Source: JBCDLI01 sp038745535
GTDB taxonomy: Bacteria; Pseudomonadota; Alphaproteobacteria; Rhizobiales; Rhizobiaceae
DNA length: 26,580 bases
Assembly (NCBI GenBank): GCA_038745535.1
Contig: JBCDLI010000033.1
Span: 1-26,580 of the forward strand
Direction of reading: 5' to 3'
The translations under genes and the position numbers were made by a program. The notes beneath the pieces are model-generated. The model had not been told where the DNA came from, searched no databases, and saw nothing but the letters and a program-made list of their open reading frames with translations. Every line of letters begins with the position of its first letter. Position 1 is the first letter of the stretch. Shown in pieces: positions 8,067-15,748 of the stretch.

Positions 8067-8713
8067 CGGTGGAAGACGCAAAAAAATTTATTCGGCAAAA
8101 TACTGCTCTGATGCCATCACCCCACGTGCCGGAGGTGCAGCTTCACTTGGCAGATGAAGCTCACGCGCTTTGGCAAAAGACCGAAGAGCAACTTGGCGAG
8201 ATGGGCCTTGAGCCACCTTTTTGGGCGTTCGCGTGGGCGGGCGGTCAGGGCTTGGCACGTTACATTATCGATCATCCCGAAATGGTACGCGGTCGCTCGG
8301 TCTTCGACTTCGCGACAGGTTCTGGCGTGGTGGCGATTGCGGCTGCGAAGGCTGGCGCCGCCCGTGTTCTCGCCAATGATATTGATCCGATGTGCGAGCC
8401 AGCGGTTGCATTGAACGCTGCCGCCAATGATTGCCACGTCGAGTATACGGCAGACATCATGGTCGGCGACGATCTTTCCAAATTCGACATCGTGCTTGCA
8501 GGAGACGTTTTCTTTGATCGCGAGATGAGTGCGATGATCGCGCCCTGGTTTGATGATTTGGCGGCAGCGGGAAAAACAGTGCTATTGGGTGATCCCGGTC
8601 GTCATTATCTACCGGGGGGACTTGAGAAACTGGCCAGCTACACCGTAACGGTTGCGCGCGCGCTAGAAGATGCCGAGGTCAAGAACACAGCGGTTTATCG
8701 GTATCCGGCTTGA
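8063..8713 (+). CDS. Class I SAM methyltransferase, ETF-beta-lysine methyltransferase (METTL20/ETFBKMT)-like
   Basis: The 216-residue protein has a seven-strand methyltransferase core. The pre-core block EPPFWAFAWAGGQGLARYIIDHPE is followed by motif I VFDFATGSGVVAIAAAKAGA, the acidic loop NDIDP, and DIVLAGDVFFDREMS (residues about 50-155). The PFWAF.W.GGQ block is characteristic of the METTL20-like family. As I recall, an Agrobacterium member methylates lysines of the electron-transfer-flavoprotein beta subunit and of ribosomal protein L7/L12; it is often loosely annotated as a nicotinamide or L11 methyltransferase. The start is GTG at 8063, overlapping the EVE stop; an ATG at 8111 would lose little conserved sequence. 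Substrate assignment is by family resemblance only. Confidence 0.82.
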   Translation: MTVEDAKKFIRQNTALMPSPHVPEVQLHLADEAHALWQKTEEQLGEMGLEPPFWAFAWAGGQGLARYIIDHPEMVRGRSVFDFATGSGVVAIAAAKAGAARVLANDIDPMCEPAVALNAAANDCHVEYTADIMVGDDLSKFDIVLAGDVFFDREMSAMIAPWFDDLAAAGKTVLLGDPGRHYLPGGLEKLASYTVTVARALEDAEVKNTAVYRYPA

Positions 8714-8724
8714 TCGATCTCGAC

Positions 8725-9291
8725 CTAGTTCGCCATTAGAAATACAGTTCTTCTGGTGATCCGCGCGCACAACCTCTCCAGCATGTCGCGTTCTATGGCG
8801 ATGCATCCGGCCGTCGGCTGGAAACCGGGCTTCGCGCAGTGAAGGAAAATTGCGGACCCGCCAAAGCGTTTCTGCGCTTTTGGTGCACGATTAAAATCAA
8901 GCACGACGCAATAATCGTAGAGACCGTCATCACGCATCATTTTCTCGTGGCTTGACGCAAACGGCAAACTCACAGGTTGATTGTATTGCGGATGGAGAGG
9001 CTCATCGCACCAGCCATCATCAGGATTTGTACTTTTTGCCGGCAGCATACCCCGCGGCCGTTTCACGCGATCAGCTCGGAAATAAATCATTTGCGGGCGC
9101 AACAGAATGCCGAGAGGTGTTGCCCAATCGCCTTCCCGCTTAATTGCGGTAGAACCATTTCTTCCAATTGCGCAAGGTATCGTGCGATGGCCGATCTGCA
9201 TCAGGCCGCGGTGATTTGCGCTGCCCGGCGCACGCCTCACGATCGCGTGACTAAGTTCCTGGAAATTACTCACATCTATCTCACTGCGCAT
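8725..9291 (-). CDS. L,D-transpeptidase (YkuD-fold) family protein without obvious signal peptide
   Basis: The 188-residue product has the YkuD catalytic pattern near its C-terminus: IFLHCAKPGFQPTAGCIAI, with His151 and the nucleophile Cys163 (family form HX..[ST]xGC). Upstream blocks include CAIGRNG, DWATPLGILLRPQMIYFRADR, DGWCDEP.HPQYNQPV and DDGLYDYCVVLDFN, typical of the short rhizobial YkuD proteins. L,D-transpeptidases cross-link peptidoglycan or attach proteins to it in the periplasm. No signal sequence or membrane span is visible from the ATG at 9291, so either export is non-standard or its site of action differs. It converges on the methyltransferase gene (11 bp apart) and is divergent from the response regulator. 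Confidence 0.85.
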   Translation of the reverse strand: MRSEIDVSNFQELSHAIVRRAPGSANHRGLMQIGHRTIPCAIGRNGSTAIKREGDWATPLGILLRPQMIYFRADRVKRPRGMLPAKSTNPDDGWCDEPLHPQYNQPVSLPFASSHEKMMRDDGLYDYCVVLDFNRAPKAQKRFGGSAIFLHCAKPGFQPTAGCIAIERDMLERLCARITRRTVFLMAN

Positions 9292-9312
9292 TTACCCAAT
9301 GCGAGAGTAAGT

Positions 9313-9341
9313 CACTTGTGCCGCACATTTAAGTGTATAGT
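9313..9341 (+). promoter_or_regulatory. Candidate promoter/operator of the response regulator gene
   Basis: The 82-bp divergent region holds an 11-bp palindrome, TGTGC-C-GCACA, at 9317-9327. A slightly offset CACTT/AAGTG pair lies at 9313-9335. A TATAGT hexamer follows at 9336-9341, about 33 bp before the ATG at 9374. A -35 element (CTTGTG) can be proposed at 9315-9320, but the spacer is then only 15 bp. The palindrome could be an operator. This is a weak call from motif inspection alone. Confidence 0.25.
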
Positions 9342-9373
9342 TTAGTTGACAGTTCAAATCATGGAACAAGCCT

Positions 9374-10057
9374 ATGACCAGCCGCACGATTTTGCTCATC
9401 GATGATGATGAAGACCTTCGCGAAATTCTCGTGGAGCAGTTGTCTCTCTACGAAGAGTTTGACGTCATGCAGGAGGCCACGGCGACCAAGGGCGTGACCA
9501 CGGCGCGTGGTGCCATGATCGACCTCATCGTGATGGATGTCGGCTTGCCTGACATGGACGGTCGCGAGGCGGTGAAAATGCTTCGCAAGGGTGGCTTTAA
9601 AGCGCCGATCATCATGCTCACTGGTCATGACACGGATTCAGATACCATTCTTGGTCTCGAAGCAGGGGCCAACGATTACGTCACGAAGCCGTTCAAATTT
9701 GCGGTTTTGCTGGCGCGCATTCGCGCACAATTGCGCCAGCACGAGCAAAGTGAAGACGCGATATTTGCAGTGGGCCACTACACGTTCAAACCAAGCCAGA
9801 AGCTGCTTATTGATGGTAATGGCGGCAAAACGCGACTGACTGAAAAAGAAGCTGCCATCATCAAGTTCCTTTACCGCGCTGACCAAAAAGTTGTCACACG
9901 GGACACACTTCTGGAAGAGGTATGGGGTTACAATTCAGGCGTCACCACACATACGCTCGAAACCCATATTTATCGCCTCCGGCAGAAGATTGAAAAAGAC
10001 CCGTCGAACGCATCGATCATTGTCACAGAGAGTGGTGGCTATAAACTACGGCCCTGA
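9374..10057 (+). CDS. OmpR-family response regulator transcription factor (OtpR/CenR-like)
   Basis: The 227-residue protein has a receiver domain (about residues 1-120) with the acidic pocket LIDDDED (Asp10-Asp12), the phosphoacceptor Asp55 in LIVMDVGLPDMDG, Thr83 in IMLTGHD and Lys105 in DYVTKPF. A winged-helix DNA-binding domain follows (about residues 130-227) with RLTEKEAAIIKFL, TRDTLLEEVWGYNS, TLETHIYRLRQKIE and GGYKL. No histidine kinase lies next to it. The pairing with a downstream cyclic-nucleotide-binding gene matches Brucella otpR, which is linked to beta-lactam and stress tolerance, and the family overlaps the CenR envelope regulators of alphaproteobacteria. Envelope control is therefore a reasonable inference, but I do not assign a symbol. 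A GGAA ribosome site precedes the ATG. Confidence 0.9.
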   Translation: MTSRTILLIDDDEDLREILVEQLSLYEEFDVMQEATATKGVTTARGAMIDLIVMDVGLPDMDGREAVKMLRKGGFKAPIIMLTGHDTDSDTILGLEAGANDYVTKPFKFAVLLARIRAQLRQHEQSEDAIFAVGHYTFKPSQKLLIDGNGGKTRLTEKEAAIIKFLYRADQKVVTRDTLLEEVWGYNSGVTTHTLETHIYRLRQKIEKDPSNASIIVTESGGYKLRP

Positions 10058-10171
10058 CCAGAACTCGCTTTCGTTTCTGTGAGGCAAAAGCCTGTTTGCC
10101 CGCGAGAATTTGCCTTGGTTGAGAAGGCAGGTTAACGCTTCGCGCTATTCTTGGCGGGAACGTATCAAAGC

Positions 10172-10624
10172 ATGGCAATTGAACGCGATATTGATTCGCT
10201 GGCGCAAGTTGATCTTCTATCGGACCTGCCGCGAGAACAACTTCGCCTTTTAGCGTTTGGCTGCGAGGAATTGCGATTTCAGCCTGACCGGACATTTTTT
10301 CGGGAGGGCAGTCCAGCCGATTGCGGTTTTGTCATTACATCAGGCAGCGTCGAACTTTCACGAGTGATCGACGGTGAAATGCGCGTGGTAAAGACCATCA
10401 GTGACAACCACATGCTCGGCGAACTCGCTTTGATCACAGAGACGACGCGGCTCGTTACGGCGAAGGCCGTGGAAGAGACAAATGCACTTCGGATCGGCCG
10501 CTCTACGTTCAGGCGCATGTTGAGCGAGCACCCGCACAGTGCGGCGATGCTTCACAGCAAGCTGTCAGATCGTCTCGCCGAATTTCTTGAGGATGTCGGA
10601 CGCTTGGAGAGGCGCTTCCGGTAG
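10172..10624 (+). CDS. Stand-alone cyclic-nucleotide-binding-domain protein
   Basis: The 150-residue protein is a single CNB (CAP-type) domain with no helix-turn-helix or kinase part. LPREQLRLLAFGCEELRFQPDRTFFREGSPADCGFVITSGSVEL forms the beta-roll start, and HMLGELALITETTRLVTAKA is the phosphate-binding-cassette region with the Glu and Arg expected to contact the nucleotide. It ends in a helix rich in Arg, Leu and Glu. An in-frame TTG at 10151 exists, but the ATG at 10172 is preferred. It follows the response regulator by 114 bp on the same strand, the arrangement known from Brucella otpR and its neighbour. A link between cAMP or a related ligand and the regulator is possible but unproven. 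Confidence 0.85.
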   Translation: MAIERDIDSLAQVDLLSDLPREQLRLLAFGCEELRFQPDRTFFREGSPADCGFVITSGSVELSRVIDGEMRVVKTISDNHMLGELALITETTRLVTAKAVEETNALRIGRSTFRRMLSEHPHSAAMLHSKLSDRLAEFLEDVGRLERRFR

Positions 10625-10640
10625 GTTCTGAACTGGCTGT

Positions 10641-11456
10641 CTAGAAGTTGAAAGTCGCGATGACCGGTACGTGATCTGATGGTCTTTCCCAGCCACGCGC
10701 TTCGCGAAGGACCGTGACATCCTCCAACGCACCTTCGAGATTCTGGCTCCCCCAGATGTGGTCAAGCCGCCGACCCCGGTCAGATACATTCCATTCGCGC
10801 GAGCGGTAACTCCACCAGGTGAAGAGCTTTTCTGTCGCCGGAATTTTTGTGCGAACCAGATCTGACCAGCCCGTATCTTTGCGCAATTTTTCCAGTGTCT
10901 CTGTTTCCACGGGCGTATGGGACACAACTTTCAAGAGTTGTTTGTGAGACCAGACATCGTTTTCCAGGGGTGCAATGTTCAAATCGCCCACCAGAATTCG
11001 CGCGTCCTCTTCATCGCTTGGGGTCGCGTGAATTTCTTGCATCTCGTCCAAGAACTTCAGCTTGTGTGCAAATTTTGGATTTTTGGCAGTGTCTGGTTCG
11101 TCGCCACCTGCAGGCACATAGAAGTTCTCGATCCCAATGCGCTGATTTCCTGCGTGAACAATCGTTCGCACGTGACGGGCGTCGCCGATCTCGCAGAAAT
11201 CATGTGACTCACTGTGACTGAGTGGAAGGCGCGAGAGCGTTGCGACGCCGTGATAGCCTTTCTGCCCGTGAATTGCGGTGTGCTCGTAGCCGAGTTTTGA
11301 AAAATTCGATGAGGGGAACTGATCGTTCGCGCACTTGGTTTCTTGCAAGCAGAGGACGTCTGGCTGGTAGTCTTTTAGGAATTGCTCAACGAGCCCGCTG
11401 CGCAGTCGTACGGAATTGATATTCCATGTCGCGATTTTGAATTTTTTTGATCCCAT
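10641..11456 (-). CDS. xth: Exodeoxyribonuclease III (AP endonuclease)
   Basis: This base-excision-repair enzyme cleaves at abasic sites and removes 3' blocking groups. The 271-residue sequence carries the endonuclease/exonuclease/phosphatase-fold motifs in order: IATWNINSVR, LCLQETK with the metal-ligand glutamate, GYHGVATLSR, ILVGDLNIAP with Asp/Asn, RLDHIW, and SDHVPVIATF with the catalytic Asp-His. The ATG at 11456 has a GAGG ribosome site. It converges on the cyclic-nucleotide-binding gene with only 16 bp between the stops. It is separated from upstream lolA by a strong terminator, so it is probably transcribed from its own promoter in the short gap 11457-11511. Confidence 0.95.
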   Translation of the reverse strand: MGSKKFKIATWNINSVRLRSGLVEQFLKDYQPDVLCLQETKCANDQFPSSNFSKLGYEHTAIHGQKGYHGVATLSRLPLSHSESHDFCEIGDARHVRTIVHAGNQRIGIENFYVPAGGDEPDTAKNPKFAHKLKFLDEMQEIHATPSDEEDARILVGDLNIAPLENDVWSHKQLLKVVSHTPVETETLEKLRKDTGWSDLVRTKIPATEKLFTWWSYRSREWNVSDRGRRLDHIWGSQNLEGALEDVTVLREARGWERPSDHVPVIATFNF

Positions 11457-11511
11457 GGACCCCTCTGACCGATGTTATTCATACCCCATCGACAAACTAG
11501 CGCAGGCTAAG

Positions 11512-11538
11512 AAAAAAGCGCGATCAAATTGACCGCGC
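11512..11538 (-). terminator. Intrinsic terminator of lolA (minus strand)
   Basis: Read on the minus strand, a 21-nt hairpin (11518-11538) with arms GCGCGGTCAA and TGATCGCGC, nine pairs including one G-U, is followed directly by six Ts. It sits 25 bp after the lolA stop. The stem and U-tract are both strong, so lolA (and ftsK read-through) should end here and xth should need its own promoter. Confidence 0.88.
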
Positions 11539-11563
11539 CTCGAAGCAACGAAACTTTTTGAAT

Positions 11564-12196
11564 TTAACGCCCGCGCGATTCTCGCACCCGATTATAGTCG
11601 ATCCGAAACGTATTGTTTGCGAAGGTCACGCCCTCCTCCACATTGAAGATCATAACTGTGGTGTCTTTCCCCTTGGCGTCGCGAATGGTCCATTGGCGAA
11701 GGTCATAGGATGAAGGGTCGAACATCATCGTGATTTGGCTGTCTCCGAACGCCTTTTTGTCAGCCATGACAACGGTCGTTAGATCGGCGTTCTCCTCAAC
11801 TTTCTGAACGCGTTTCCCGCCGAGGTCGATGCGATCGCCAAGGATCAGATTGAGTGGCGTTTGTGAGAGCGGATAGGTATCCCACGTGTCGAGCTTTTTG
11901 TTGTTCACCACAACCGTTGAACCATCAGCGACCACACGAATGTTGGATGGTTCTTCGTAGAGGAACAGCACTTTCCCCGGCCGTTCGATGAAGAATTTGC
12001 CGCCGGTTTGCTCGCCGCTTGGGCCGAATTGAACGAACTCGCCCATCATCGTTTTCACGCTTGAAAAATGATTGGCAATTTTTTGGGCGGTGGCAGTGCT
12101 GGCGGTCGCGCCCTGCGTCAGCGGTGCCGCAATCAGAACTGCGGCTGCAAGTGCAAGCGTTCTCACGCTTCTGCGGTAGGAGGCCCTAATGGTCAT
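11564..12196 (-). CDS. lolA: LolA-family outer-membrane lipoprotein carrier protein
   Basis: LolA ferries lipoproteins across the periplasm from the LolCDE transporter to the outer membrane. From the ATG at 12196 the protein is 210 residues with a clear signal peptide (MTIRASYRRSVRTLALAAAVLIAAPLTQGATA). The mature part begins AQKIANHFSSVKTMMGEFVQFGPSGEQTGGKFFIERPGKVLFLYEEP, the half-barrel start typical of the rhizobial LolA-like family. The open frame extends to 12292, but the ATG at 12196 has an AGGAAG ribosome site and places the signal peptide at the N-terminus, so it is preferred. It lies 104 bp downstream of ftsK on the same strand. I did not identify lolB here. Confidence 0.88.
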   Translation of the reverse strand: MTIRASYRRSVRTLALAAAVLIAAPLTQGATASTATAQKIANHFSSVKTMMGEFVQFGPSGEQTGGKFFIERPGKVLFLYEEPSNIRVVADGSTVVVNNKKLDTWDTYPLSQTPLNLILGDRIDLGGKRVQKVEENADLTTVVMADKKAFGDSQITMMFDPSSYDLRQWTIRDAKGKDTTVMIFNVEEGVTFANNTFRIDYNRVRESRGR

Positions 12197-12300
12197 TTTG
12201 CTGTCTTCCTTCTGTGACGCCGGTCCGCTTCCCTCAATTTCTGCCGTAGAAGTGCGATAGTATTCGGGCCGCACTGTGATTTTGTTCGGCAAAATTCAGG

Positions 12301-14949
12301 TCATTGCATACCTGACATTTGTTCTTCCTCACTTGGCACAAGGATTTCGCGCTTGCCTGCGTGGTTGGCCGGGCCAATCAGGCCCTCATCTTCCATACGC
12401 TCGATGAGCGAGGCGGCGCGGTTGTATCCGATTCCAAGACGACGCTGGATGTATGAGGTCGACGCTTTGCGATCTCGCAGGACCACTGCAACTGCCTGAT
12501 CATAGGGATCATCGCTGTCGGCCATATTGCCTGCTGACCCGCCTGCAGCGGCACCACCTTCATCTTCCTCGTCGTCTTCGAGAACTGCTTCAAGGTATTG
12601 GGGCACGCCTTGGGTCTTGAGATATTTGACAACCTCTTCGACCTCTTCATCGGCTACAAATGGCCCGTGAACACGCTGAATTCGGCCACCGCCAGCCATG
12701 TAAAGCATGTCGCCCATGCCGAGGAGTTGTTCAGCACCCTGCTCACCGAGAATGGTGCGCGAATCGATTTTTGACGTGACCTGGAAGGAGATCCGGGTTG
12801 GGAAGTTTGCTTTGATTGTGCCCGTAATAACGTCGACCGACGGACGCTGGGTCGCCATGATGACGTGAATGCCAGCGGCACGCGCCATCTGCGCCAAGCG
12901 CTGCACGGCGCCCTCGATGTCTTTGCCGGCAACCATCATCAGATCGGCCATTTCGTCGATAATAACAACGATAAACGGCATTGGTTCGAGGTTTAGCGCT
13001 TCGGTCTCATAAACCGCTTCGCCGGTTTCGCGATCAAATCCGGTTTGTACAGTGCGTGTGAGTTCTTCGCCACGCGCTTGTGCTTCGCGAACACGGGTGT
13101 TGAAACCGTCAATGTTGCGCACGCCAAGCTTCGCCATGTTCTTGTAGCGCTCTTCCATCTCGCGGACGGTCCATTTCAACGCAACTACCGCTTTCTTTGG
13201 GTCGGTAACAACGGGCGTAAGGAGATGTGGAATGCCATCGTAAACGGAAAGTTCCAGCATCTTCGGGTCGATCATGATCAGCCGGCACTGTTCCGGGGTC
13301 ATCTTGTAGACAAGGGACAGGATCATCGTGTTGATCGCGACAGACTTGCCCGAACCCGTCGTGCCCGCAACCAGCAGGTGAGGCATCTTTGCCAAGTCAG
13401 CGATAACGGCCTCCCCGTTGATTGTTTTTCCCAGTGTGAGCGCGAGCTTGGCTTTGGATTTGTCGTAGTTTTGCGATGCTAGGAGCTCGCGCAGATAAAC
13501 GGTCTCACGGGTCTGGTTTGGCAGTTCAATGCCGATGGCGTTTCTACCGGGCACGACCGCAACACGAGCAGCGATGGCACTCATCGAGCGTGCAATGTCT
13601 TCGGCAAGCCCAATCACGCGGGATGATTTGATGCCCGGAGCAGGTTCCAATTCGTAAAGCGTGACGACTGGACCGGGTTTCACGTGAATGATTTCGCCCT
13701 TGACGCCAAAATCCTCCAACACGCCTTCGAGCAGACGGGCATTTTCCTCCAACGCCTCTTTTGACAGGCTCGCATCGCGGACGCGGTTTTGTGGGGGTGT
13801 GAGCATTTCCAAATCTGGAAGCTCAAACCCGTCTGGGCCAGCTGCGGCGGCGCGGCTTCGATGTTGGGTTGGCGCGGCGGCTGCCGGGGCAGGTGCGGGT
13901 GCAGAAACCCTTGCGGTTTGTTGGGGTATATCGTGCAAGGTCGGCGGAAATTCTGGCGCAGTTTCCCGCATAGATGGAGCTGATACCAATTCGTAGTCGG
14001 CTGGAATATTAAGTGCGCCTCCCGTTTGGAAATCAGCCGATGGTGCGCCGATGTCAAATGACGGCTCTTGGCGATCATAGGCGCTTTGGTTGTCTGAAAA
14101 GTCGCTTTGCGCCTGCTCAGCGGAAGCAGCGTTAGAATGGGGTGCTTTGGTGGTGAAACTCAGTCCAGATGTTGAAGCCCAAGATTTCGCAACATAGGCC
14201 CAATGCAGGACTGCACCGGCTGTCAGCGCGATTACGCCGGTTTTTTCACCGTCATCGGCATCAAATTGATGTTCTTCTGGCGTAAATCCGTCGCTGAGGC
14301 CCGCTGCTGGCTTTGCGCCTAGCCCACAGGCAATAGCCATCATCCATGCGGCGATAGACCCGAAAAGCACGGCACAGATTGCAGCATAAAGGCCAGTGGG
14401 ATAAGCGCCGGATGCAAAGATGCCTGGAATTCGCGCAGTAATATCGCCGACAACACCGCCCAGCCCGGTTTGAAAAGGCCAAGCTGAGGTCGCTGGAAAG
14501 CAAGCGAGCATGCCTGCGAAAAGAAAGGTCGCGCCAAGCCAGCTCAAAGACCTTCGGCTGCGATGATCATAGGGCAAATCGCGAAGAAAGGCCCGACCGA
14601 GAAAAATCAACGGTAAAAGTGCGCCCAGCCCGGCGATACCGAAAAACTGGAACGATAAATCCGCATAGGATGCACCGGCAAATCCCATCCAATTGGTGAC
14701 AGGGTTTGATGTGCTGTGGGTCAGGCTGGGGTCATTGATATCCCATGTCATCAGCGCCAGTAGGCATACCGCGCCGAATGCAAATACAGCATATCCGATA
14801 GCTTTGTGCACAAGCCGCGTGCCGGAGTGGGAAGCATGTGCGCCAAGCGCGTAGTCGTTTCCACCAACGCCCACTCGCCTATCAGTCGTGTCATTATGCT
14901 GTGCGGCGCCCCAGCCGTCGTGCTCGATACGCATACAACCCAAACCCAT
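12301..14949 (-). CDS. ftsK: DNA translocase FtsK
   Basis: FtsK sits at the division septum and pumps DNA toward dif for XerCD resolution. The 882-residue protein has an N-terminal domain with about four membrane spans (near residues 50-67, 103-121, 137-150 and 185-210), then an alanine/proline-rich linker to about residue 390. The motor follows with Walker A GTTGSGKS at 529-536, Walker B VVIIDE at 661-666 and ATQRPSVDVITGTIKANFPTRISF. The C-terminal gamma winged helix (DDPYDQAVAVVLRDRKASTSYIQRRLGIGYNRAA) reads the DNA orientation signals. ATG at 14949 is used; an in-frame ATG at 14934 is an alternative, and neither has a strong ribosome site. A symmetric CtrA-type box lies 32 bp upstream. 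Confidence 0.96.
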   Translation of the reverse strand: MGLGCMRIEHDGWGAAQHNDTTDRRVGVGGNDYALGAHASHSGTRLVHKAIGYAVFAFGAVCLLALMTWDINDPSLTHSTSNPVTNWMGFAGASYADLSFQFFGIAGLGALLPLIFLGRAFLRDLPYDHRSRRSLSWLGATFLFAGMLACFPATSAWPFQTGLGGVVGDITARIPGIFASGAYPTGLYAAICAVLFGSIAAWMMAIACGLGAKPAAGLSDGFTPEEHQFDADDGEKTGVIALTAGAVLHWAYVAKSWASTSGLSFTTKAPHSNAASAEQAQSDFSDNQSAYDRQEPSFDIGAPSADFQTGGALNIPADYELVSAPSMRETAPEFPPTLHDIPQQTARVSAPAPAPAAAAPTQHRSRAAAAGPDGFELPDLEMLTPPQNRVRDASLSKEALEENARLLEGVLEDFGVKGEIIHVKPGPVVTLYELEPAPGIKSSRVIGLAEDIARSMSAIAARVAVVPGRNAIGIELPNQTRETVYLRELLASQNYDKSKAKLALTLGKTINGEAVIADLAKMPHLLVAGTTGSGKSVAINTMILSLVYKMTPEQCRLIMIDPKMLELSVYDGIPHLLTPVVTDPKKAVVALKWTVREMEERYKNMAKLGVRNIDGFNTRVREAQARGEELTRTVQTGFDRETGEAVYETEALNLEPMPFIVVIIDEMADLMMVAGKDIEGAVQRLAQMARAAGIHVIMATQRPSVDVITGTIKANFPTRISFQVTSKIDSRTILGEQGAEQLLGMGDMLYMAGGGRIQRVHGPFVADEEVEEVVKYLKTQGVPQYLEAVLEDDEEDEGGAAAGGSAGNMADSDDPYDQAVAVVLRDRKASTSYIQRRLGIGYNRAASLIERMEDEGLIGPANHAGKREILVPSEEEQMSGMQ

Positions 14950-14980
14950 TTCTTCGTTTGATTCAGGTGTAAGTTGGCTT

Positions 14981-14999
14981 GGTTAAGGGCCCATTAACC
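14981..14999. promoter_or_regulatory. CtrA-type box upstream of ftsK
   Basis: The site reads GGTTAA-N7-TTAACC, a perfect inverted repeat that contains the CtrA full consensus TTAA-N7-TTAAC on both strands. It ends 32 bp before the ftsK ATG on the minus strand, where an operator or promoter element would be expected. CtrA is the master cell-cycle regulator of alphaproteobacteria and controls several division genes. Binding here is inferred from the motif only. Confidence 0.6.
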
Positions 15000-15127
15000 A
15001 TGCACAAAACACCTTTCATCTCAAAAAGCCGTGGTCGTGTTTGTCGCAGTGTTCTTTGTTCTGACACGATTTCGCGCCATGTTGTTCGTGGGAGGGGACA
15101 AGCCTGCACCTTTTGAAAGGACGCAAA

Positions 15128-15739
15128 ATGTCTCCAATGTTGAAGTACACGGCGTATCAGCCGCGCGCTGGAAGTCGCTTACACCACCCGCCGAAAAACC
15201 TATCAAATCATCTCGTTCGTATCCGGCGCCTCACCCAGCTGGAGACCGGGATTATCCGCGATCATTTATTGCGCTTGGACCGAAAAAGCCGTGAACTACG
15301 CTTTGGCCATGCGGTTTCAGATGCATACCTGGAAAAACACGCGAGCGAGATTTTCGAACACAGATCGCTCGTAAAGGGCTGTTTCGTAGACGGAATTTGC
15401 CGTGGCGTAGGCGAAGCCTTTTTCACCGATGATGATCGCGGCGAGGTCGAAGCAGCTTTTTCCGTAGAGGCACGCTGGCAGGGCCATGGGCTTGGTACGC
15501 TTATCTTCCAACGACTTCTGCGGGCGGTTCAAAACCGAGGTGCGAACACAGTTTGCGTTTTGTGCATGCGCTCAAATGATCCGATGATTAGAATTGCCGA
15601 GAAGCTTGACGGTGCTATCAATGTGATGCCGGACGGTGTGACGGGCGAAATCTTGCCAAATCCGGCAAACGGTTTCCTGTCATTTCAGGCTGAAATGATG
15701 GAGGAAATGCAGTGGATGCAGATGGAGCTTCCAGATTAA
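15128..15739 (+). CDS. GNAT-family N-acetyltransferase
   Basis: The 203-residue protein has a central GNAT fold: LTQLETGIIRDHLLRLDRKSRELRFG, then GVGEAFFTDDDRGEVEAAFSVEARWQGHGLGTLIFQRLLRAVQNRGANTV. The acetyl-CoA pyrophosphate loop is Q-G-H-G-L-G. The C-terminal part (MPDGVTGEILPNPANGFLSFQAEMMEEMQWMQMEL) is methionine-rich and not diagnostic. The 'RLRFG.AVSD.YL' type resembles acetyltransferases fused to, or related to, protein-acetyltransferase domains, but the substrate cannot be told. ATG at 15128 is chosen over an upstream ATG at 15113 because AAGGA lies at the right distance. It converges on the esterase gene, 9 bp apart, and is divergent from ftsK. Confidence 0.82.
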   Translation: MSPMLKYTAYQPRAGSRLHHPPKNLSNHLVRIRRLTQLETGIIRDHLLRLDRKSRELRFGHAVSDAYLEKHASEIFEHRSLVKGCFVDGICRGVGEAFFTDDDRGEVEAAFSVEARWQGHGLGTLIFQRLLRAVQNRGANTVCVLCMRSNDPMIRIAEKLDGAINVMPDGVTGEILPNPANGFLSFQAEMMEEMQWMQMELPD

Positions 15740-15748
15740 GGCCGTCGG

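Noticed and set aside
12197..12292. 32-residue N-terminal extension of LolA
   Set aside because: It would bury the signal peptide; the ATG at 12196 has an AGGAAG ribosome site.
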